From contig CAYJAB010000019.1 in the NCBI GenBank assembly GCA_964368305.1, positions 1-22,133 on the forward strand: a stretch of DNA of 22,133 nt, written 5' to 3'. Below, one piece after another: positions 1 to 8,003 of this stretch; the first letter of the stretch is position 1, and each line of letters begins with the position of its first letter. A program made the translations under genes and the position numbers. The stretch is from CAYJAB01 sp964368305. Lineage in GTDB: Bacteria > Bacillota_I > Bacilli_A > Erysipelotrichales > Erysipelotrichaceae. The notes beneath the pieces are model-generated. The model was not told the origin of the DNA. It saw only the letters and a list, made by a program, of their open reading frames with translations, and made no database searches.

Positions 1-1
1 G

Positions 2-442
2 CTTTTCTATCATTGCTTGTTAAGAGCAAAAAAAGTGAGTTACACTTCATTTGCATGTGCGTATTATTTGGTGGATCGTGTTGGAAATACAATGACAGAT
101 ATAAAACCAAAAGTTATCGATGATCATGTGCTTGTGTTTACACAAATTATAAATGATTCTAAGTGTGTAACATCAGTATCGGATATGTTTTATTATCGTA
201 TGTTTGAATCATTTAAATTTATTTTTTATTATATTCGTCGCATTGATGGTGCAACAAGTTTAAAAGAAGAAAAAGCATGGAATGTTTATAAGTTGTTTGA
301 ATTATTAAAACAAAACAAAAGTGCAATTCTTTCTATGTATTTAAAATATGCGAAAACTTCAAGTATAGAAGCACTAAAAGACCGTGCTTTATTTACACCA
401 TTTTCAAAATCGGTGTACAAAGATATGATTGGAAAATTATAA
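2..442 (+). CDS. Glycosyltransferase family 2, C-terminal part (truncated by window edge)
   Basis: The reading frame is open from base 2 with no start inside a sensible context, so this is the 3' end of a gene that begins before the window; a TTG at 17 is just an internal Leu codon. The visible 146 residues lack the GT-A catalytic core. They resemble the tail of family-2 glycosyltransferases from surface polysaccharide clusters: an aromatic YYLVDRVGNTMTD segment, where such enzymes usually have a Y-Y-R-x-x-GS-x-M element, then a helical C-terminus rich in Phe, Tyr and Lys. The next gene is also a family-2 glycosyltransferase and starts one base after this stop, so the two are co-transcribed. 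The likely role is transfer of a sugar from a nucleotide donor onto a lipid-linked glycan at the cytoplasmic membrane. The family call rests on C-terminal resemblance and context only; donor and acceptor cannot be told. Confidence 0.6.
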   Translation, partial: LFYHCLLRAKKVSYTSFACAYYLVDRVGNTMTDIKPKVIDDHVLVFTQIINDSKCVTSVSDMFYYRMFESFKFIFYYIRRIDGATSLKEEKAWNVYKLFELLKQNKSAILSMYLKYAKTSSIEALKDRALFTPFSKSVYKDMIGKL

Positions 443-443
443 A

Positions 444-1409
444 ATGAAGTTAAGTGTTATCGTTCCAGTATATAACGTAGAAACATATTTGAAACAATGT
501 TTAGATTCACTTTTAGCACAAACATTAAAAGATATGGAAATAATTGCGGTAAATGATGGAAGTACAGATTCTAGTGAAGAAATATTAAAGGACTACCAAA
601 AAAAATATCCAGATAAAATTCGCTATGTGAATAAAGAAAATGGTGGACTTTCGAGTGCAAGAAATTTTGGATTAAAATATGCAGATGCTCAATATGTTAC
701 ATTTCTAGATTCCGATGATTATTTGAAAGAAGATGCATATGAGAAGATGATTTGTATAGCAGATCAAGAAATGTTAGATGTTGTATGCGCAGGTCTTTTG
801 TTTTTTTGGGAAGACCATAAACGTAATTTTTCATTAGATGGTTTTTCAACTATTTCACCTAAAGGTGCACGTCATAATCTTTTACTTGCTCCTCAATATG
901 CGTGGAATAAAATTTATCGTTTAGACTTTTTTAAAAACAATCATTTTCAATATCCAGAGGGACTTTGGTTTGAAGATATCCCAGTAACTACAAAAATGGC
1001 GTTATATACGGATAAGATTGGATATGTGGATGAGATTCTTTATTACTATCGACAACGCACAACTTCAATTATGGCAGCGTATGATAATCCTAAACTAAAA
1101 GATATCTATATAGTATTAGAGAGTGTTTATCAAAATTTTAAACAGGAAGATAAAGTTGAATTGTTTTATGATGAGTTAGAATTTTTGTTTATAAAGCATT
1201 TGATGTTATATGATTTTATGAGGATGTTGAAAACAGACCGTTATAAAATGTATTATGAAATGAGTACAAAAAAAATGGATGCATATTTTCCGAAGTGGAA
1301 AAAAAATCCGTATTTGGATACTCTAGGTAAGAAAAATAAAGTATTTTTACTTACTATGAATAAGTTTAGTATGATATTATATAGAAAGTATTTATTAAAG
1401 AGAGATTAA
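444..1409 (+). CDS. Glycosyltransferase family 2 (GT-A fold)
   Basis: A 321-residue enzyme that should transfer a sugar from a nucleotide-sugar to a growing surface glycan on the cytoplasmic side of the membrane. The N-terminus (MKLSVIVPVYNVETYL) is the classic GT2 first strand and helix. VNDGSTDS follows at about 36-42 with nucleotide-binding D38, and the metal-binding FLDSDDYL has D89, D91 and D92. The WFEDIP motif (E177, D178) fits the acceptor/catalytic-base region of this subgroup. The C-terminal 100 residues are basic and aromatic. I chose ATG 444, one base after the upstream stop, because the protein then starts exactly at the family's first strand; an in-frame TTG at 429 would add five residues and overlap the upstream gene. 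The ribosome site is weak, suggesting translational coupling. The flippase gene starts one base after its stop. Sugar specificity is not readable. Confidence 0.9.
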   Translation: MKLSVIVPVYNVETYLKQCLDSLLAQTLKDMEIIAVNDGSTDSSEEILKDYQKKYPDKIRYVNKENGGLSSARNFGLKYADAQYVTFLDSDDYLKEDAYEKMICIADQEMLDVVCAGLLFFWEDHKRNFSLDGFSTISPKGARHNLLLAPQYAWNKIYRLDFFKNNHFQYPEGLWFEDIPVTTKMALYTDKIGYVDEILYYYRQRTTSIMAAYDNPKLKDIYIVLESVYQNFKQEDKVELFYDELEFLFIKHLMLYDFMRMLKTDRYKMYYEMSTKKMDAYFPKWKKNPYLDTLGKKNKVFLLTMNKFSMILYRKYLLKRD

Positions 1410-1410
1410 C

Positions 1411-2937
1411 ATGAGAACAAAAGCATCTTTTTACAATTTTTTAGTAAATGTAATTAGTAGTCTAATAATTCCTTTATTAGGCTTTTTGAAGGTGCGTTTA
1501 TTTGTAGAAGCATATGGTAGTGAGATCAATGGACTACAATTGGTATTTACTCAAATTATTGCCTATCTAAATATTTTTGAGTTATCTTTCTCTTTAGCAT
1601 TTAGACAACTTTTATTTACACATCTTGCAAGTAAAAATTATGAAAAGGTAAAGTCAATTTATCATGGTGCTAGAAAAATCTTTAAAATCACTGGATGGTG
1701 TATTTTAGGATTGAGTTTTGTAACTTCATTTATTGTACCGATTTATGTGGATTCACCTGTAAATTATGGGCTTACAATGATCTTATTTTTAATCTCGTGT
1801 TTACCATTTGGATTGTCTTATTTTTTAATGGGACCAAACTTTGTAATCATTGCCGATCAAAAAGAATATAAGATTAGTATTTGGATTCAAGTAGTGTCTA
1901 TTATAAGAATGATATTAATGATCACAGTGATTTATTTAAGGTTGCCTTTTATTTGGGTATTTATTATCGAAGGGGTGCAAGTGTTTACTGCGAATTTAAT
2001 CGCAAGAAATGTTGCGTTAAAAGCATATCCATGGTTAAAGGAAAAACCAAATGTAATCGAGAAAAAAGAGTTTGTTCAAAACGCAAAATATACTTCTGTT
2101 TTTAGGCTAGCGACAATCGCGAATAATAATACAGATAATCTTGTCATATCAGGGTTTTTAGGATTAACACAAGTTAGTATTTATGGAGCATATAGTTATT
2201 TATATGAAACGGTTGTACGTATTATAAATAGTGCAATTACGTCGCCTATAAATAGTTTTGGGAATTTATTTAATGATAAAGAAAAAGATGCATATGCAAT
2301 CTTTACTGAATATTTTAATTTAGCTAGTTATATTGCATCTATTATTGCAGTGTGTGTTTTTGTAGTAATGGATCAGTTTGTCGTATATTGGATTGGAGAT
2401 GCTTCTTATTTACTTCCTCCAATCGCATCGCTTTTATTTGCACTAAACATTTATTATTTAACACAAAGAGAGCCGATTATAATTACAAGAGATGTAAATG
2501 GTTTGTTTAAAGATGCACAAAAAAATGCATATTTGAGTGTTGCCACTAAAATTACATTGTCTATTTTATTGATTCAAAAGTTAGGTGTTGTTGGGGTGCT
2601 TTGTGCAAACCTTGTAACAAACTGGGTTGTAGATTTCTTATATAATCCGATCTTAGTATATAAAAAAGTATTCAATCTAAATCCACTTCGTTATTATAAA
2701 ATGATTTTGTCGAGGGTTTTAGTAGCAGTTAGTGTTGGTGTTTTAGCATATGTAGTATGGCAAATGTATTTGCCTTTTACATCTTCAGGATTTTTGGAGT
2801 TTTTAATGGGCTGTATAGTTCTTGGTATTACTGTGCTTTGTTTATTTACGATTATATATTATATATCCTATAAATCTTATCGTAATTTAATAGTTCGTAT
2901 TATTAATTTATTAAAATCATTAAAAAAGAGTGCATAG
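1411..2937 (+). CDS. Polysaccharide flippase, Wzx/MATE-like (MOP superfamily)
   Basis: A 508-residue integral membrane protein with roughly 12 to 14 hydrophobic segments. The basic N-terminus leads into a first membrane helix, and EAYGSEINGLQLVFTQI follows at about residues 30-46, a loop typical of oligosaccharide transporters of the MOP (multidrug/oligosaccharidyl-lipid/polysaccharide) superfamily. Later segments with NNNTDNLVISGFLGLTQVSIYGAY are also characteristic: in this family a similar asparagine/aspartate stretch precedes 'lg...v..Y..y'. The expected role is to flip an undecaprenyl-linked glycan from the cytoplasmic to the outer face. It sits between a glycosyltransferase (one base upstream) and a YfhO-type protein, which supports the surface-glycan assignment. 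A peptidoglycan-type flippase is less likely given the neighbours. The substrate is unknown. The ATG follows the upstream stop directly, with only a weak AAAGAGAG-like ribosome site. Confidence 0.85.
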   Translation: MRTKASFYNFLVNVISSLIIPLLGFLKVRLFVEAYGSEINGLQLVFTQIIAYLNIFELSFSLAFRQLLFTHLASKNYEKVKSIYHGARKIFKITGWCILGLSFVTSFIVPIYVDSPVNYGLTMILFLISCLPFGLSYFLMGPNFVIIADQKEYKISIWIQVVSIIRMILMITVIYLRLPFIWVFIIEGVQVFTANLIARNVALKAYPWLKEKPNVIEKKEFVQNAKYTSVFRLATIANNNTDNLVISGFLGLTQVSIYGAYSYLYETVVRIINSAITSPINSFGNLFNDKEKDAYAIFTEYFNLASYIASIIAVCVFVVMDQFVVYWIGDASYLLPPIASLLFALNIYYLTQREPIIITRDVNGLFKDAQKNAYLSVATKITLSILLIQKLGVVGVLCANLVTNWVVDFLYNPILVYKKVFNLNPLRYYKMILSRVLVAVSVGVLAYVVWQMYLPFTSSGFLEFLMGCIVLGITVLCLFTIIYYISYKSYRNLIVRIINLLKSLKKSA

Positions 2938-2976
2938 TTTGTAGAGAATTTTATATTTATGTATAGGTGGGAAAAA

Positions 2977-5454
2977 ATGAAAAAATTATATTATTTGTAT
3001 TCTTTTATGCTAACTATGGTTATAATGTTGATTGCATTTTACATAAATGGAATTACACCATTTGGAGATGTTGCATTGTTAGCAGCAGATATGGGCATTC
3101 AGTATATTGATTTCATGCAGTATATTGCAAATGGAATTGACAATAATCAGTTTAATATTTTATATTCCACAAACATTAGTATGGGATATGATTTTCTACC
3201 ACTGTTTATGTACTATTTATCAAGTCCAATTACTTTGATTACATTGACTGTTTATGCATGGACAGATTTTTTATCTATGGCTGATTATGTCAGTCTTTTA
3301 ATAATTTTGAAAATTAGTATTGCAAGTGTAGGAATGTATTATTACTTATCAAAACATTATCATAAAGATGAGTTAAGTATGGTGATATTTTCATCCTTAT
3401 ATGGATTGACAGGGTATAATTTGATTTATTCTGAGACAATTATGTGGATGGATAGTGTTATTTTATTACCTATTTTGTTAGCTTTAATTAATGAGTTTAT
3501 TGAAGGGAAAAGTCAATTTAAAATTATATTTGCTGTAGCATTTATAATGTTCAGTAATTTTTATAGTGGTTATATGGTAATTTTGTTTTCTGGGTTTTAT
3601 TTGTTATATCAATTTGCACTGAAGAATCAAAAAATAAAAGTGAAGGAGTCTTTATTTCTACTTCTAAAATATATTGGATTAGTTGTGGTAGGTATTTTGG
3701 CTATTGCAGTTGTACTTCTTCCAACAGCTGTATCAGTTTTTAGTAATAGAATAGGGGCAAGCACCTATGTATTTACAGATTTAGGATTTGACTTTAATAC
3801 AATTATCAATACGTTATCTATGTTTTTTATGGGGTATTCAAATGCGAACATGTACAATTTATACCCACTTTTGTTTTTAGGGATAACTGCATTTGTATTT
3901 ACACTGTCATTGATATTTAATAAAAAGATGACATTTTTTACAAAATCTGTATATGTTTTTAGTTTAGTTGTTATGGGATCTTGTTTATTTATAGAATTCT
4001 TTTATAGTGTATGGCATCTATTTCAAGCACCCGCAGGATATCCATTTAGGTTTATATTTTGCTTTGGATTTTTATTTATCTCGATTGCTTATGATGTGTA
4101 TCATAATATGCAAAAAAGTTACTCCTTTATTATATTGTTAATTATTCCTGCTATATATTTTTTTACAAGTAATCAATTGGTTTATATTTTTTCAGATAAA
4201 GTTATTGTTGTAAATGTTTTGGTATTTATATTTGCTGTTATCTGTTTGATTCAAAATTATAAAAAAATGGTGTTGCTTTTGATAGTAGTGGAATTGTTTG
4301 CGAATACTATTATCACATATCATACATCTATCCCATATTATTTAGATGATTCTAATTTGACTGAATATGATCAAAAAGTGGAAGAAAATCTTGTGAAAGA
4401 GCAACTATATAGAACAGAAAAAACATTTGTACGACCAAAACATCAAAATATAGAATTTTCAAATGAATCAATGTATTTTGATTATCAATCATTTACAAGT
4501 TATAGCTCTACTTATAATCGTGATATAACAGAAATGATGAGAAAACTAGGGTATGGTACATGGACTTGGGCAAATGTTTATTCAAACATTAATCCATTTA
4601 TTGATAGTATGTTTGGTGTTAAGTATACAATGATCGATGATTCAATTAAACCGATACCTAGCCCATATAGTAAGGTAAATAATCTTACAAGCATAAATGA
4701 GAATGCAGTTCCTATTGTGTTTAAAAGCAAAAAAAATATTGATTTCAAATTGACTGAATCAATATTTGAAAATCAAAATGCCTTAAGCAATGCATTAATT
4801 GATAAAGATATCTTGCATGAAATAGAATATGAAATCATATATGATTCTTCAAGTGATGAAAATAGTTTAAATACAAGTGGTATTGATTATTATCTACAAT
4901 TAAATTCTGTAAATGAAGAAGATCTTATTTTTATTGAGTTTAAAAATGCTAATTTGAATCTATATGGAACAGTTTATCTAAATAGTAAAAATATTGATTA
5001 TTTTGATGGATCAAATAATCAGATGCTATCATATTTAGGAAAAGCAGATAAAGAAAATGAAGTTAGAATTGAGCGTTGGAGTACAGTAAATGCATATGAC
5101 AGTTTTCATTTATATTCAATGGATATGGAAGATTTAAAATTAGTTAAAAATGTGACAAGCGATGACTATACAATAACTGAAAATAAAATAGAGACATATT
5201 CACAAGAAGATGAATATTTATATTTATCTATTGCGAATATTGATAATATGCATGTGTATTTAAATGGAAATAAAATAAGTCCTGAAGTTTGGTTAGATGA
5301 GTTAATAAAAATCAAATTAGATAAAGGTGAAAATACAATCGAGTTTAAATATTCTAATCCATACTTAAATATAGGTGGGATTGTTTCTATACTTACAATA
5401 GTATCTATGATTGGATTTAAAATGTATATGAATAAAAAAGGTATAAAAAATTAA
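2977..5454 (+). CDS. YfhO-family membrane protein (GT-C-like glycosylation protein)
   Basis: An 825-residue protein: about 450 N-terminal residues of hydrophobic membrane helices, then a roughly 350-residue hydrophilic, Asn/Ser/Asp-rich domain predicted to be extracellular, then a final helix (GGIVSILTIVSMIGF) and a basic tail. The first external loop, DMGIQYIDFMQYIANGI, matches the D-x-x-x-QY-x-x-F element of YfhO proteins, which belong with the GT-C glycosyltransferases using lipid-linked sugars. In Bacillus and Listeria, YfhO-type proteins act with a membrane GT2 to glycosylate teichoic acids outside the cell; here a similar task is inferred from the flanking GT2 and flippase genes. I place the start at ATG 2977, five bases after an AGGTGGG ribosome site (2965-2971); the in-frame ATG 2959 has no such site and would add six residues. 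Length fits the family (about 800-900). No terminator is visible after it. Confidence 0.8.
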   Translation: MKKLYYLYSFMLTMVIMLIAFYINGITPFGDVALLAADMGIQYIDFMQYIANGIDNNQFNILYSTNISMGYDFLPLFMYYLSSPITLITLTVYAWTDFLSMADYVSLLIILKISIASVGMYYYLSKHYHKDELSMVIFSSLYGLTGYNLIYSETIMWMDSVILLPILLALINEFIEGKSQFKIIFAVAFIMFSNFYSGYMVILFSGFYLLYQFALKNQKIKVKESLFLLLKYIGLVVVGILAIAVVLLPTAVSVFSNRIGASTYVFTDLGFDFNTIINTLSMFFMGYSNANMYNLYPLLFLGITAFVFTLSLIFNKKMTFFTKSVYVFSLVVMGSCLFIEFFYSVWHLFQAPAGYPFRFIFCFGFLFISIAYDVYHNMQKSYSFIILLIIPAIYFFTSNQLVYIFSDKVIVVNVLVFIFAVICLIQNYKKMVLLLIVVELFANTIITYHTSIPYYLDDSNLTEYDQKVEENLVKEQLYRTEKTFVRPKHQNIEFSNESMYFDYQSFTSYSSTYNRDITEMMRKLGYGTWTWANVYSNINPFIDSMFGVKYTMIDDSIKPIPSPYSKVNNLTSINENAVPIVFKSKKNIDFKLTESIFENQNALSNALIDKDILHEIEYEIIYDSSSDENSLNTSGIDYYLQLNSVNEEDLIFIEFKNANLNLYGTVYLNSKNIDYFDGSNNQMLSYLGKADKENEVRIERWSTVNAYDSFHLYSMDMEDLKLVKNVTSDDYTITENKIETYSQEDEYLYLSIANIDNMHVYLNGNKISPEVWLDELIKIKLDKGENTIEFKYSNPYLNIGGIVSILTIVSMIGFKMYMNKKGIKN

Positions 5455-5459
5455 AATGA

Positions 5460-5487
5460 TTGAAAATTCACAAATGTTGAGTATAAT
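5460..5487 (+). promoter_or_regulatory. Promoter of pduL
   Basis: TTGAAA (5460-5465) and TATAAT (5482-5487) are separated by 16 bases, a near-consensus sigma-A promoter. It lies just after the stop of the upstream membrane-protein gene and gives a short leader before the GAGG ribosome site at 5494-5497. It marks the end of the polysaccharide cluster as a transcription unit, although no terminator is seen. Confidence 0.7.
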
Positions 5488-5504
5488 GTAAATGAGGTAA
5501 TAAA

Positions 5505-6074
5505 ATGAAAAAAATATTAGTAGAAATCTCGGCTCGTCATCTACATATTTCAAAAGAACATTTAGAAATATTATTTGGTGAAGGCCATCAGTTGACAGTA
5601 CGTAAAATGTTGTCTCAACCTGGACAATATGCGGCAGAAGAAAAGGTAGAAGTTGTTGGTCCAAAAGGGTCATTAAAGATGACTATTTTAGGTCCTGTGC
5701 GTCCGGATACTCAAATTGAGTTATCGCTTACTGATGCAAGAACAATCGGAGTTGTAGCTAAAGTGCGTGAATCAGGAATGATTGATGAAACAAGCGGATG
5801 CAAGATTGTAGGACCTTGTGGAGAAGTTGAAATAGAAAAAGGTGTGATTTGTGCAAAACGTCATATTCATATGACAACAGAAGATGCTAAGGAATTTAAT
5901 GTTTCTGATAAACAAATCGTTCAAGTAAAAATTGAAACACCTGAAAGAACTACAACATATGGTGATGTTATAGTAAGAGTTAGAGATGATTTTAGTGCAG
6001 CAATGCATATTGATACAGATGAAGGAAATGCTGCTGGTATTTCTGGAAGTGTAGAAGGTGAAATAATCGTATAA
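5505..6074 (+). CDS. pduL: Phosphate acyltransferase, PduL family
   Basis: A 189-residue phosphotransacylase (phosphate propanoyl/acetyl transferase) that interconverts acyl-CoA plus phosphate with acyl-phosphate plus CoA. PduL enzymes are unrelated in fold to the classic Pta and bind two metal ions through histidines. Candidate ligands visible here are H12 and H14 in SARHLHIS, H120 and H122 in AKRHIHM, and H168 in AAMHIDTDEGNAA. The two HxH motifs lie at the start of the two repeated beta-barrel halves of the family. The protein begins directly at the first strand with no N-terminal encapsulation helix, and no microcompartment genes are nearby, so a soluble cytoplasmic role in acetate/ATP metabolism is more likely than propanediol degradation. 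The gene has its own promoter and a strong terminator, so it is a single-gene unit. Acetyl versus propionyl preference cannot be read. Confidence 0.93.
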   Translation: MKKILVEISARHLHISKEHLEILFGEGHQLTVRKMLSQPGQYAAEEKVEVVGPKGSLKMTILGPVRPDTQIELSLTDARTIGVVAKVRESGMIDETSGCKIVGPCGEVEIEKGVICAKRHIHMTTEDAKEFNVSDKQIVQVKIETPERTTTYGDVIVRVRDDFSAAMHIDTDEGNAAGISGSVEGEIIV

Positions 6075-6094
6075 AAAAGCCGAAAGGCTTTTTT
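6073..6094 (+). terminator. Rho-independent terminator of pduL
   Basis: AAAAAAGCC (6073-6081), a GAAA tetraloop, then GGCTTTTTT (6086-6094): a nine-pair hairpin ending in a run of T, overlapping the stop codon. It separates pduL from the radical SAM gene. Confidence 0.9.
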
Positions 6095-6101
6095 ATGTGT
6101 A

Positions 6102-6110
6102 TGGTATAAT
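6102..6110 (+). promoter_or_regulatory. Extended -10 promoter of the YgiQ gene
   Basis: TGGTATAAT is an extended -10 element (TGn plus TATAAT) between the pduL terminator and an AGAGAGG ribosome site (6117-6123). No good -35 hexamer exists because that position falls in the terminator stem. The leader is very short, about a dozen bases. Confidence 0.65.
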
Positions 6111-6129
6111 AAAAGAAGAGAGGTAATCT

Positions 6130-7968
6130 ATGAGTTTTTTACCAGTAAATAAAAATGAAATGTTAGAGCGTGGTTGGCAACAACCAGATTTTACTTATGT
6201 ATGCGGAGATGCTTATATTGATCATCCGTCTTTTGGTGCAGCAATTATTACAAGAACACTTGAAGCACATGGGTTTAAAGTGTGTGTGATTGCACAACCA
6301 AATTGGAAGACAGATGAGGATTTTCTAGAATTTCCTGCACCAAGACTTGGATTTCTAGTAAGTTCTGGGAATATTGATTCAATGGTAAATCACTATACAG
6401 TAAGCAGAAGACGTCGCGATAAGGACTATTATACAGATAATGGAGAAATGGGGAAAAGACCAGATCGTGCAGTGATTGTATATACACAAATGATTCGACG
6501 TTTATTTCCTAATGTCCCTGTTTTGATTGGTGGGGTAGAAGCTTCTTTAAGAAGACTTGCACATTATGATTATTGGGATGATAAAGTAAGAAGTTCTATT
6601 TTAATTGATACACAAGCAGATTTATTAATGTTTGGTATGTCTGAAAATACAATTATTGAAGTTGCGGAAGCAATGGATAGTGGATTAGAGGTTAAAGATA
6701 TTACATATATAAGAGGAACTGCATATCGTACAAAAAATATTGATTCAGTTTCTGATTATACAATGCTCCCTACTTTTTTAGAAATTAGTAAAAATAAAGA
6801 GAAGTATGCCGAGAGTTTTAAAATTCAATATCATAATCAAGATGCGATTCAATCTAGAATTTTAATTGAAGATTATGGAAGTTGGAAAGTAGTTGTAAAT
6901 CAACCCGCATTTCCTTTAACGCGCCAAGAAATGGATGATGCATATGGACTTCCTTATATGCGTACATATCATCCAATGTATAAATATGTCCCAGCAATTG
7001 AAGAAGTTAAATTTAGTATTATTGCGAATCGTGGATGTTTTGGATCATGTTCGTTTTGTGCGATCACAGCCCATCAGGGACGTGTAATCACATCACGTAG
7101 TAAAGAGTCTATCGTGCAGGAGGGAATTAAAATTTCTCAAGAGAAAGATTTTAAAGGGTATATACATGATGTAGGTGGACCAAGCGCAAACTTTTATCAA
7201 CCAAGTTGTCATAAACAACTTGAGCATGGTGCATGTTCAAATAAGGATTGTTTATGGCCTAAACCATGTCGTAATCTAATCGTTGACCATAAAGACTATT
7301 TAGAGGTATTACGTGAGTTAAGAAAAATCCCTAAGGTAAAGAAAGTATTTGTTAGAAGTGGACTTCGTTATGATTACTTAATGTATGATAAAGATGAAAC
7401 ATTTTTTGATGAACTTGTGAAGTATCATATTAGCGGTCAGCTAAAAGTAGCTCCTGAGCATATTAGTGATAAAGCGCTAGATAAAATGAGAAAGCCAAGA
7501 AGAGGGCTTTATGAAGAATTCGTTAGAAAATATGAAGAAAAAAATCGTCAATTTAATATGAATCAATATTTGGTTCCATATTTGATGAGTTCACATCCAG
7601 GATGTGATTTATCAAGTGCTGTAGAACTTGCGGAATATTTAAAGAAAATAAGACATACACCGCAACAAGTTCAGGATTTTTATCCAACACCAGCTACTGC
7701 AGCAACATGTATGTATTATACAGGAATTGATCCATTTACAATGCAACCTGTCTATGTAGCAAAAACAGTAAAGGAAAAAACAGCACAAAGAGTTTTAATG
7801 CAATATAGTTATCCACAAAATCAATATTTAGTTTGTGAAGCACTGAAACAAGCTAAACGAGAGGACCTTATTGGATTTAAAGAACGTTGTTTAGTTAAGC
7901 CACATAGTGGAAAGTTCAATAATCAGAAAAAAAGAAGCGGAAATAGTTCACAATATAAGAAAAAGTAG
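6130..7968 (+). CDS. YgiQ family radical SAM protein (UPF0313)
   Basis: A 612-residue protein of the YgiQ/UPF0313 family, which are radical S-adenosylmethionine enzymes of unknown substrate. The radical SAM cluster motif is C303, C307 and C310 (RGCFGSCSFC), which should hold a [4Fe-4S] cluster and cleave SAM. The N-terminal 290 residues include VLIGGVEASLRRLAHYDYWDD, diagnostic of this family, and a B12-binding-like segment. Additional cysteines at about 361-378 (SCH, GACSNKDCLWPKPC) are also typical. KVAPEHISDKALDKMRKP and FYPTPATAATCMYYTGIDPFTM mark the core end. The last 25 residues are a basic Lys/Arg/Ser tail. The ATG is well supported by AGAGAGG six bases upstream. It has its own promoter and is followed by nagA after 35 bases. 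The reaction is unknown; I do not assign one. Confidence 0.93.
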   Translation: MSFLPVNKNEMLERGWQQPDFTYVCGDAYIDHPSFGAAIITRTLEAHGFKVCVIAQPNWKTDEDFLEFPAPRLGFLVSSGNIDSMVNHYTVSRRRRDKDYYTDNGEMGKRPDRAVIVYTQMIRRLFPNVPVLIGGVEASLRRLAHYDYWDDKVRSSILIDTQADLLMFGMSENTIIEVAEAMDSGLEVKDITYIRGTAYRTKNIDSVSDYTMLPTFLEISKNKEKYAESFKIQYHNQDAIQSRILIEDYGSWKVVVNQPAFPLTRQEMDDAYGLPYMRTYHPMYKYVPAIEEVKFSIIANRGCFGSCSFCAITAHQGRVITSRSKESIVQEGIKISQEKDFKGYIHDVGGPSANFYQPSCHKQLEHGACSNKDCLWPKPCRNLIVDHKDYLEVLRELRKIPKVKKVFVRSGLRYDYLMYDKDETFFDELVKYHISGQLKVAPEHISDKALDKMRKPRRGLYEEFVRKYEEKNRQFNMNQYLVPYLMSSHPGCDLSSAVELAEYLKKIRHTPQQVQDFYPTPATAATCMYYTGIDPFTMQPVYVAKTVKEKTAQRVLMQYSYPQNQYLVCEALKQAKREDLIGFKERCLVKPHSGKFNNQKKRSGNSSQYKKK

Positions 7969-7974
7969 TATACT
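7947..7974 (+). promoter_or_regulatory. Probable promoter of nagA
   Basis: TTCACA (7947-7952) and TATACT (7969-7974) with a 16-base spacer overlap the last codons of the YgiQ gene. The match is moderate. There is no terminator between the two genes, so read-through is also possible. Confidence 0.4.
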
Positions 7975-8003
7975 AATCATGAATAATATCGGAGGAAATA
8001 CTA

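Noticed and set aside
429..443. TTG 429 as start of the second glycosyltransferase
   Set aside because: It overlaps the preceding gene and adds residues before the conserved first strand; ATG 444 follows the upstream stop directly.
1364..1371. GTTTAGTA, the left arm of the pot operator, inside the second glycosyltransferase gene
   Set aside because: The right arm is absent and it lies within coding sequence; a chance octamer is expected in DNA this AT-rich.
2959..2976. ATG 2959 as start of the YfhO-family protein
   Set aside because: The ribosome site AGGTGGG (2965-2971) lies downstream of it and serves ATG 2977.
5365..5673. Minus-strand open frame of 102 codons over yfhO/pduL, and similar ones at 13207-13476, 15568-15950, 17058-17345 and 20450-20740
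   Set aside because: All are antisense to well-supported genes, have low-complexity or unrecognisable products, and lack ribosome sites.
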